Source: an uncultured Eubacteriales bacterium (GTDB lineage Bacteria; Bacillota; Clostridia; Oscillospirales; CAG-272). From it: DNA of 12,542 bases. Every line of letters starts with the position of its first letter. Position 1 is the first letter of the stretch. Location of the stretch: positions 1-12,542 of the forward strand of contig CAKSPO010000046.1 of the NCBI GenBank assembly GCA_934481515.1, read 5' to 3'. This document shows positions 6,986 through 12,542 of this stretch, in pieces. Both the position numbers and the translations under genes were made by a program. The notes beneath the pieces are model-generated. The model did no database searches. It was not told the origin of the DNA and saw only the letters and a list, made by a program, of their open reading frames with translations.

Positions 6986-9900
6986 ATGCAACGAAAGAAC
7001 GGAAAGCGGGCGCCCTTTGGGATTGTGTCAGCACTTCTGATTTTGCTGATGGGCACGGCGGTGACCTTTGCCTATTTTACGTGGCACCGCTCCGCCGACC
7101 CGACGCTTTCACTTGATCCGACGGCAGAGGTGATCGAGGTTGCCGACTTCCGGGAGCTGTTCCTTGCCTCGCAGGCAGAAACCTATCTGGACGGTGCCGC
7201 CGTCTCGGAGAATGTGTCTCCCGCACGGCGGACGCTGAAGCTGACGCAGAGCATCCGGATGAAAGCGGATCTTGTTGTCACGGCGGATGTGCATCTCGAT
7301 CTCGGCGGGTACGATCTTCTGACCGGCGGGCATACGCTGACCTTCCGGCACACCTATCACGGCGCCGTCGTCATGTCCGGCGGAAGGGTGATTCTTGACG
7401 GTGACGGCAACGGCGGTGTGCTTGCGGATACGCCGAATGCGGCGGTCTTTTTCGACGGCATTACGGTCGGAACGCTCTCCTCTGACGGTATCTTTACCGA
7501 AGCGGAAGGGGAGCATCTGCGGATTCTGTCCGCAGACCCTGCCTATATCGCTTATCATTTCTTCCGAAGCGTTGCGGCTGCGGCGGCGGATGAATCCAAT
7601 CTGCTTCTTCCGCCGGATTCCTATGCGGACATTTCCGGGCTGACTTCTTTTTCTCCGGGGCAGTTTCTCGGCTCCTCCGGGCCGGAATGCACCTTGCATC
7701 CGGATCAGCCCTGCTCCTATGTTCTGGCGGATCTGGATTTGCCGGTACGTTACCTCGGCTATCCGGGGGTTTCGGTTTCCTATGCGTCGGAGAACGGTGT
7801 GATTTCGCCGGACGGCAGGCTGACCGGTATCGGTGCGGAAACGCTGACGGCATCGGTGAAGGTCGCCTCTCAAGGAGCGGAAAATGTCTACACCTGCTCC
7901 TTTTTCCTTCAGGCACCGGACGTTTCAACGGAGGATGCCCGTGCGGTGGTCGCGGAAGCACTGGCGGCGAGGTACCTGTGGCGCTTCTGGGTAGACACTG
8001 CGACAGATGGGGAAACGGTGACGGACATCAAAAGCTATGTTCTCAACCGGAATGTCCAGCTCCCGACGGCGTTCAGCACACTTCCGGGGGTGGTACTGGA
8101 GTATGAGGGTTATACCGCAGGCGGCGACAGGACGTTCCCGCGGGCGGACGAAGAGCCGGAGAAAACAAACGCTACGGTTCTGTTCGTTCCGACCACCGAC
8201 ACGGTCAGGCTGACGCTGCGGGCGATGGGAAGCTCTGGCACGGTCTTGCTCCGGAGCCGGGATTTTCCCGTGAAGAGCACCAATACGTTTACCGTGCGGA
8301 GCGCGGTGACGCTGGCAAACGATCTTCTGAAAAAATGGTACGGAACGGAGATTTCCGTGACGGCGAACGGAGACGGCTCCTACACCTATTCCGGTGCCGG
8401 AGAAGAGAATTCCTTTGCGGGGTATCTGCCGCTGTACGGAATGGAATATTACCGCACGCATGCGGACGGAGCCTATGCCGCGGCGTATCCCGGCGTGAAG
8501 AGCATTGCCTATTCCGTTGTTTACGGCAACACGGCGGAGCAATATTACGCCATTACCGAGGGGACGGACGGAAACAGCCGCTTTGCCGTTGTCACGGGGA
8601 AGCCGGAGGAGGATGCCGGCAGGGTCTTTCTGAATGTGCGGATGCTGGTGGAATACAATGGAGAGGAATCCGAGGTGACGCTGCAGATTCCCGTGGAGTG
8701 CTCGCTCGGCGGCGGTGGCGGCGGAAACCGGTTCCTACCGTATTATTCCGTGTTCAACCGTCTGATGACGGACACGACCGGAGAATACACGCTGTCGGCG
8801 TTTTCCATGCCGTTCAATTACCAGAAGGATCTGCCGCTGGTTTGCTATGGCTTTGCGGCGCAGTCGGGAAAGGCAGAGGATCTACAGGCAATTTCTTCCG
8901 CGCTGGGACTTGTCTTTGTGGATCATACCGGGAATGAGACCGTGCTTCGCGGCAAAACCGTGACGAAGGTGATAACGGAATCGGACGGAACCGAATGGGA
9001 GCTGACCTTCCTTTCCTTTGCGGATGCACTGGATGCGCTCCTTCCCACCGGCAGTGCTTTGCGGGCGGAGGCGGAGAGCGGAACGGCGTATTTCCGGATT
9101 ACCATTGACAAGGCGCTTGTCCCGACAGGCAATACGGGAATCCGGCTGGTGTATCAGTTCCGGATGTCTTACACCGCGGAGGAATGGTCGCTGTACCACA
9201 TGTTCAGCGATTTCACCGTTCCGGGGATTCTTCATTACGGTTCGGAAATTACGGATGAAAACTTCTTTCTCTGGCTTTACAACAGCTTCCGGATTTCGGG
9301 AACTGCCATTGATGCGGTCGGGGACCATGTCATTTATACCGATTGGCTTGGTCAGAATGTTCCGCTGGATTTTGAAAACAGCACCGACCCGTATCTGCGG
9401 GCAACCACCGATTTCACCGGAATCCGGTATATGACCGGAACCCAGCGGGTCAATCTGTCCGGTGCTGTGGTTTCCGATGCGGTTCTGCGGGAAATCGCGC
9501 AGATGCGCTCGCTCATTTTTCTGGATCTTTCCGACTGCGGCATCGTGTTGGCGGCGGATGCGGACAATCCATTTGCGGCGTGGTGCGATGCTTCCTCCTC
9601 GTCGCTGCGGAACCTGACGGAACTGCATCTGGAGTCCAACCGGATTGATTCCTTCCGTTGGCTTTCGGAACTGTGCACCAATGTGTCCCGGAACATGGAG
9701 AACATTTATCTCAGCGGAAACGTTCCGGGAACAAGCAATGCCGACAACGTGTTTTACGGCTCGGACGGGCTGAGCAATTACGGCGTGTATCAGGAACTTT
9801 TGAGCGCCGGCATTCAGGTCTGGTCGGGCGGGACAAAGGATGCCCCGGTACTGTTTGCCGACAGCCGCTCTGCGTCGCAGATTTATCTGAATCTGCACAG

Positions 9901-10147
9901 TCTTGTCTATCAGAACAAGCTTCCCGCGACGATGTCTCTTGCCGATATGCTCTTGCAGCTCAGTACCGCCCCGGCGGATTACGGTCTGTCCTCCACCGCC
10001 TCCAACCGCTCCTACAGCTGTTCCGTTTCCGCAGTCGGACTGCGGTTTGATGTGGTGGATGAGACCACCTTTACGCTGACCTATTCCGCCTCTTCCGGCG
10101 GGAATGTTTATTCCGTTGTTCTGAAATTTTCTGTTGTCCGGGTCTGA
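6986..10147 (+). CDS. Large modular surface protein with beta-helix-like, Ig-like and leucine-rich segments (1053 aa)
   Basis: Residues 2-10 are basic, 11-28 hydrophobic, followed at once by A-Y-F (29-31), like SipW-type signal peptides. About 50-135 is beta-helix/pectate-lyase-like (HLDLGGYDLLTGGHTLTF, then VILDGDGNGG). An atrophied Ig-like domain follows at about 245-309 (DLDLPVRYLGYPGVSVSYAS), and a likely second at about 355-430. A Gly6 run (575-580) is a probable hinge. Leucine-rich segments lie at about 835-915, including the canonical LRNLTELHLESNRIDSF. Several stretches match the giant protein encoded just upstream: the LP...GVS[VI] Ig signature, ENFFLWLYNSF versus a LLYASF motif before the LRR part, and the YSVF motif. 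The two genes are thus paralogues, but this one lacks the N-terminal TasA-like part and the C-terminal repeats. No covalent wall-anchoring signal is seen. It lies 173 nt after the giant gene and 29 nt before the next. I infer an extracellular adhesin; the function is not known. Confidence 0.85.
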   Translation: MQRKNGKRAPFGIVSALLILLMGTAVTFAYFTWHRSADPTLSLDPTAEVIEVADFRELFLASQAETYLDGAAVSENVSPARRTLKLTQSIRMKADLVVTADVHLDLGGYDLLTGGHTLTFRHTYHGAVVMSGGRVILDGDGNGGVLADTPNAAVFFDGITVGTLSSDGIFTEAEGEHLRILSADPAYIAYHFFRSVAAAAADESNLLLPPDSYADISGLTSFSPGQFLGSSGPECTLHPDQPCSYVLADLDLPVRYLGYPGVSVSYASENGVISPDGRLTGIGAETLTASVKVASQGAENVYTCSFFLQAPDVSTEDARAVVAEALAARYLWRFWVDTATDGETVTDIKSYVLNRNVQLPTAFSTLPGVVLEYEGYTAGGDRTFPRADEEPEKTNATVLFVPTTDTVRLTLRAMGSSGTVLLRSRDFPVKSTNTFTVRSAVTLANDLLKKWYGTEISVTANGDGSYTYSGAGEENSFAGYLPLYGMEYYRTHADGAYAAAYPGVKSIAYSVVYGNTAEQYYAITEGTDGNSRFAVVTGKPEEDAGRVFLNVRMLVEYNGEESEVTLQIPVECSLGGGGGGNRFLPYYSVFNRLMTDTTGEYTLSAFSMPFNYQKDLPLVCYGFAAQSGKAEDLQAISSALGLVFVDHTGNETVLRGKTVTKVITESDGTEWELTFLSFADALDALLPTGSALRAEAESGTAYFRITIDKALVPTGNTGIRLVYQFRMSYTAEEWSLYHMFSDFTVPGILHYGSEITDENFFLWLYNSFRISGTAIDAVGDHVIYTDWLGQNVPLDFENSTDPYLRATTDFTGIRYMTGTQRVNLSGAVVSDAVLREIAQMRSLIFLDLSDCGIVLAADADNPFAAWCDASSSSLRNLTELHLESNRIDSFRWLSELCTNVSRNMENIYLSGNVPGTSNADNVFYGSDGLSNYGVYQELLSAGIQVWSGGTKDAPVLFADSRSASQIYLNLHSLVYQNKLPATMSLADMLLQLSTAPADYGLSSTASNRSYSCSVSAVGLRFDVVDETTFTLTYSASSGGNVYSVVLKFSVVRV

Positions 10148-10176
10148 CCGGATGCACCGGGGAAAGGAGAAAACGT

Positions 10177-11085
10177 ATGCATATCCGCTTCTGGCTGAAA
10201 GAGAAAAAACTGATGCGAAGCTTTGTGTCTCTGGCGGCGGTTGCCGTGCTTTGCTCTGCTGCGCTGGTCTCCTTTTTCCTGCTCCGGGATTCCTCCCTTG
10301 CATGGTTTTTCGAAAACACCAGGGCACAGGGGGACGGAATCCGGGTAGAGACCGGAACGGATCAGCTTCGCTTTGAACCTGTCATTACGGTTCTCCCCTC
10401 CGTGGGGGACACGGTATACGATCCGATCCGCTATTTCCGGCACACTGACGGCGGGTACTACCGTGCGGTTGCCGTTGCGGAAGGGGAGACGGAGGGATTG
10501 AAGTCTGCCGGCGTGTATGAAGGAGTTTCCTATGTGTTTTCCGAGGACGCTGACGGAGCCTTGATTCCGATACAGCTGACCGGGCTTTTTCCGGGGGAGA
10601 CGCTGACGGTCACGGTGGGGTTCCGGTGCATCGGAACCGACGCCATGCGCTATCGGATGTCCCTTGCGGACTTTGACGACACGGACGGCAGATTTACCAT
10701 ACCGGAAGGTGAGGGAAACACGCCGGGTGAATACAGCATTCTCGGTATTTTCCGGGCGGAACTGGTTGAAATCCGGGCAGAAAGCGGGGATGCCGAGTAT
10801 ACGGTCGGGCAGAACAGCGGGTCCTTCTTCGCTTCCTACGATCCCGGCAACGGAACCTCTGTCAGGACGGCAGATCCGTTTCTTCTGGCAGAAGGAAACG
10901 CGGCACCGGAGAACGGTGTCATTACATGTACGTTCCGGATTTCCGTTCAGCTCGGAGATCCGGACACGGGAACACAATACTATGCCCTGCGGGGAACGGT
11001 TACCAATCAGCTTTCCAAAAAGCGCTTTTCCATCGGTTCGCTCCGGTTGTCCGAAATGATTACAGAGGAGGAGAATGGGTCATGA
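10177..11085 (+). CDS. Small exported protein with TasA-like jelly-roll features (302 aa)
   Basis: ATG 10177 is preceded by AAAGGAG with 7-nt spacing; the stop of the previous gene is 29 nt upstream, so they are co-transcribed. Basic residues (K8, K10, K11, R14) precede a hydrophobic stretch at 15-36, and A-W-F-F follows at 42-45. Residues 134-163 contain LTGLFPGETLTVTVGF, then GTDAMRYRMSL. This is the pattern L-x-P-G-[ED]-x-L-T-x-x-x-x-F...[NG]...M-x-L that I recall from Bacillus TasA and related camelysin (CalY) proteins. A late segment (GVITCTFRISVQLGDPDTG) looks like the final strands of such a fold. The gene ends in an ATGA overlap with the next gene, which encodes another TasA-like protein. 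The likely role is a minor or major subunit of a surface fibre or a partner of the giant adhesins. Homology to TasA is by motif only and should be treated as probable, not proven. Confidence 0.8.
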   Translation: MHIRFWLKEKKLMRSFVSLAAVAVLCSAALVSFFLLRDSSLAWFFENTRAQGDGIRVETGTDQLRFEPVITVLPSVGDTVYDPIRYFRHTDGGYYRAVAVAEGETEGLKSAGVYEGVSYVFSEDADGALIPIQLTGLFPGETLTVTVGFRCIGTDAMRYRMSLADFDDTDGRFTIPEGEGNTPGEYSILGIFRAELVEIRAESGDAEYTVGQNSGSFFASYDPGNGTSVRTADPFLLAEGNAAPENGVITCTFRISVQLGDPDTGTQYYALRGTVTNQLSKKRFSIGSLRLSEMITEEENGS

Positions 11086-11912
11086 AAAGAAAAAACATTC
11101 TGTTGTTGATGCTTTCCTTCGTGCTTCTGCTCGTTATGATTCCGACTGCCGTTTATGCGTGGTTCAGCCGCGGAGACAATACGCCGATGGGCTTTGAGAT
11201 GCTGGAGATCAACTCCACCGTGACGCTGTATCGATGTGCGGACGAAAACCGGAACGGGGTTCCGGAGCTTGCCGCTTCACCGGTCGATATGAAATATTAT
11301 CGGGAAATCTACGATTTCTTTGACCCGGTGACGGAGTATGCCCGCAGTGAGGAGAATCAGGCGGCGGTTCAGCTTTCGTTTTCGGCAAAGGAACTGCTTC
11401 CGGGAAGGATCAGTACCTGCAAGTTTGCCATAGAGAACAACAGCGACACCGATAATGAGATTCGGATGGAGCTGGATTTCGGACAGCTTTCCGCCGCTTC
11501 CTCTGCCGAATTGCTCCGCACCCTTTCCGTGCAGGTGATTCCGATCCGTTCCGGCACGGAAACGGAAGGGTATCCGTTGGACACTGCGCAGGCAGTCAGA
11601 CTGTATCTCTGCGATCTCGGAGAGAGCGCAACGGCGGAGCTGTTTTCCCTGCGGCTTGCCGGTTCCGTGACGGCGGCTAAGACAGGGAACGGTGCCGCAA
11701 ACTGCTACGATTTTTGGCTTCAGGTCAGGATGGAATCTCTGGAAGCGGTAAATACGCGTCTTGCAACAGTCAATGCAGAGAGGGAAGCCGCAGGACTTTC
11801 CGCACTCTCTCTGATGACGGAGGAGACATATAACGCGCTCGCGGGAACCTCCGTGGAAAATATCCGGTTCCGCATCTATTTTGATGTGACCTCGGATACC
11901 GTTGCGGGATAG
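11082..11912 (+). CDS. Small exported TasA/camelysin-like protein (276 aa)
   Basis: ATG 11082 overlaps the TGA of the previous gene by four bases (ATGA), with GAGGAGG about 10 nt upstream, so translational coupling is likely. The N-terminus has K2, R3, K4, a hydrophobic core at 6-24 and A-W-F-S (26-29), the arrangement of SipW-dependent signal peptides. Residues 105-134 read LLPGRISTCKFAIENNSD, then NEIRMELDFG. This closely follows the TasA pattern of L-K-P-G-D, then F-x-F-E-N-N-G, then an M-x-L strand, recalled from the Bacillus protein. Length is near that of TasA (261 residues). In Bacillus, such proteins are processed by SipW and polymerise into biofilm fibres by exchanging a donor strand. 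No SipW gene lies in the window. The next 388 nt contain operon-end hairpins, so this is the last gene of the cluster. I infer a fibre-forming or matrix subunit. The open frame extends upstream to 10926 inside the previous gene, but 11082 has the ribosome binding site. Confidence 0.82.
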   Translation: MKRKNILLLMLSFVLLLVMIPTAVYAWFSRGDNTPMGFEMLEINSTVTLYRCADENRNGVPELAASPVDMKYYREIYDFFDPVTEYARSEENQAAVQLSFSAKELLPGRISTCKFAIENNSDTDNEIRMELDFGQLSAASSAELLRTLSVQVIPIRSGTETEGYPLDTAQAVRLYLCDLGESATAELFSLRLAGSVTAAKTGNGAANCYDFWLQVRMESLEAVNTRLATVNAEREAAGLSALSLMTEETYNALAGTSVENIRFRIYFDVTSDTVAG

Positions 11913-11914
11913 GC

Positions 11915-11930
11915 TGCCGGGCGTCCGGCA
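11915..11930 (+). repeat. Short GC-rich hairpin right after the cluster's last stop codon
   Basis: TGCCGG (11915-11920) and CCGGCA (11925-11930) form a 6-bp stem with loop GCGT. There is no T run, so it may stabilise the mRNA end or assist termination together with the next hairpin. Confidence 0.5.
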
Positions 11931-11956
11931 CGCAGAGAGAAAAAGAACACAAAACA

Positions 11957-12037
11957 AAAAACGCACGCCGGCTTCCGATATGCACGTTTCAAAAGCATCT
12001 GGCTTTTGGCGGTATATCGCCGGAAGGTGCGTTTTTG
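11957..12037 (+). terminator. Long imperfect hairpin with T tail, likely operon terminator
   Basis: The outer stem AAAAACGCAC (11958-11967) pairs with GTGCGTTTTT (12028-12037). Inside, CTTCCGATAT (11973-11982) pairs with ATATC (12015-12019) and GGAAG (12023-12027) around a GCC bulge. The apex is a perfect 7-bp hairpin CAAAAGC (11991-11997) and GCTTTTG (12003-12009) with loop ATCTG. The A run on the left and T run on the right mean it could terminate in both directions. It is larger than usual for a simple terminator. Confidence 0.65.
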
Positions 12038-12168
12038 CGTTTTCCGCGTCCCTTGCACGATGCGGACAGGCAGTGAGGAACGTGGAGACCGCGTCCGGTG
12101 GGGAGGGCGGTCGGGCGAAAACCACAAAATGAACAAAATCAGCGGTTTTATTTGGGTGATATAGCCCA

Positions 12169-12197
12169 TTGCAAGTCCTTCTGATTTGGTATATAAT
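12169..12197 (+). promoter_or_regulatory. Sigma-A promoter for the Cys-rich lipoprotein gene
   Basis: TTGCAA (12169-12174) and TATAAT (12192-12197) are separated by 17 bp, giving a start near 12204 and a leader of about 97 nt before ATG 12301. I saw no known riboswitch in that leader. Confidence 0.75.
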
Positions 12198-12300
12198 TAC
12201 TCTGGAGAATTGGGGATTCCGGAGGAATACGCTTTTCGCGGAAAGTCATCCGGTGTTCTCTCTGTTCGGAAGACATCATTATTATCTTGAGGAGGTCTTT

Positions 12301-12542
12301 ATGAAAAGCAAAAAACAGTTCCTGTGGCTCTCTCTTGCACTTGTACTGCTTTGCGTCTTCGGTTTTGCGTCCTGCGTAAGATCGGAAGATCTGCATTACG
12401 GCTGCAAGCACGAGTGGGTCGAGGCAACCTGCACGGAGCCGAAGCACTGTACCAAGTGCGACGCAACCGAGGGCGGACTTGCCGACCACAAGGGCGGAGC
12501 GGCAACCTGCACCGAAAAGGCGGTCTGCGAGGTTTGCGGCAA
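12301..12542 (+). CDS. Cys-rich putative lipoprotein with CxxC repeats, 5' part (partial)
   Basis: ATG 12301 follows GAGGAGGT with 5-6 nt spacing, and the frame is open to the right edge, so the C-terminus is missing. Residues 2-5 are basic, followed by a hydrophobic segment ending in F-G-F-A-S-C (C25), a plausible lipobox for lipid attachment to the outer face of the membrane. After that come spaced Cys and His residues: CKHEW, ATCTEPKHCTKC, then ATCTEKAVCEVCG. The repeated A-T-C-T-E-x-x-x-C-x-x-C unit is common in surface proteins and lipoproteins of gut Firmicutes, where the paired C-x-x-C knuckles may bind a metal or form disulfides. The function is unknown. It has its own promoter and is separated from the surface cluster by hairpins, so it belongs to a different transcription unit. 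Confidence 0.8.
   Translation, partial: MKSKKQFLWLSLALVLLCVFGFASCVRSEDLHYGCKHEWVEATCTEPKHCTKCDATEGGLADHKGGAATCTEKAVCEVCG

Larger units (their letters stand above)
11913..12300. other. Intergenic region (388 nt) between the surface cluster and the next gene
   Basis: In order it holds a short GC-rich hairpin, a Lys/Asn-like A-rich stretch, a long imperfect hairpin with terminal T run, a GC-rich part with one weak inverted repeat (GACCGC 12087-12092 with GCGGTC 12107-12112), and a promoter with a leader of about 97 nt. A 76-codon open frame at 11902-12132 crosses the hairpins, has no ribosome binding site and a basic, shapeless product; I do not call it a gene. Confidence 0.7.

Noticed and set aside
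8882..10327. 481-codon open frame on the minus strand across the end of the second large gene
   Set aside because: It crosses a gene junction antisense and has a basic, motif-free product; the + strand LRR motifs show which frame is real.
10926..11081. In-frame extension of the last cluster gene into the previous gene
   Set aside because: It would put 52 residues before a classic signal peptide; ATG 11082 has a good ribosome binding site and the common ATGA overlap.
11227..11270. DENRNG stretch in the last cluster protein resembling an EF-hand or dockerin calcium loop
   Set aside because: Only one loop, the spacing of ligand residues does not match and no partner helix motif is visible.
789..11912. 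Type IV pilin interpretation of the four hydrophobic N-termini
   Set aside because: None has the prepilin G-[FM]-[ST]-L-x-E motif; the A-[YW]-F ending fits SipW-type signal peptides better.
12045..12096. Direct repeat CCGCGTCC (12045-12052 and 12089-12096)
   Set aside because: An 8-mer in a GC-rich spacer without further similarity around it is likely chance.

Overview
The window looks like chromosomal DNA from a Gram-positive, low-to-mid-GC bacterium of the Clostridia (gut or other anaerobic Firmicutes). Four things point there: strong AGGAGG ribosome binding sites, sigma-A type promoters with 17-bp spacers, a cyclic di-GMP class I (GEMM-I) riboswitch of the clostridial type, and cell-surface proteins with bacterial Ig-like, leucine-rich and TasA-like features. 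No genus can be named from the sequence. Coding DNA is moderately GC-rich, while the spacers carrying control signals are AT-rich. All convincing genes are on the + strand.

Layout. (1) 1-492 is the 3' end of a DUF4097-type beta-repeat protein. (2) 493-788 is a regulatory spacer. It holds a consensus promoter (TTGACA-N17-TATAAT), a GEMM-I aptamer (about 639-718) and an intrinsic terminator (699-741) whose 5' arm is part of the aptamer. This arrangement predicts that c-di-GMP binding prevents termination, an ON switch. (3) 789-11912 is a four-gene cluster of secreted or membrane-anchored proteins: a 2007-residue giant, a 1053-residue paralogue, and two small proteins (302 and 276 residues) whose genes overlap by ATGA. 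(4) 11913-12300 holds operon-end hairpins, including a long imperfect hairpin ending in a T run, then a new promoter. (5) 12301 to the window end is the start of a Cys-rich putative lipoprotein.

How it may work together (inference). Each of the four cluster proteins starts with one hydrophobic segment. In three it is followed at once by an A-[YW]-F motif, as in SipW-processed exported proteins such as TasA and camelysin; the giant has a weaker version. The two small proteins, and the region just after the hydrophobic segment in the giant, share a 'P/A-G-x...F...N...M/S-L' pattern like the TasA jelly-roll. The two large proteins add beta-helix-like, atrophied Ig-like and leucine-rich segments. 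Together with the c-di-GMP switch, this suggests a surface adhesion or biofilm-matrix system made when c-di-GMP is high, with giant LRR adhesins and small TasA-like subunits. No signal peptidase, sortase signal, CRISPR array, tRNA, rRNA or mobile element was seen.
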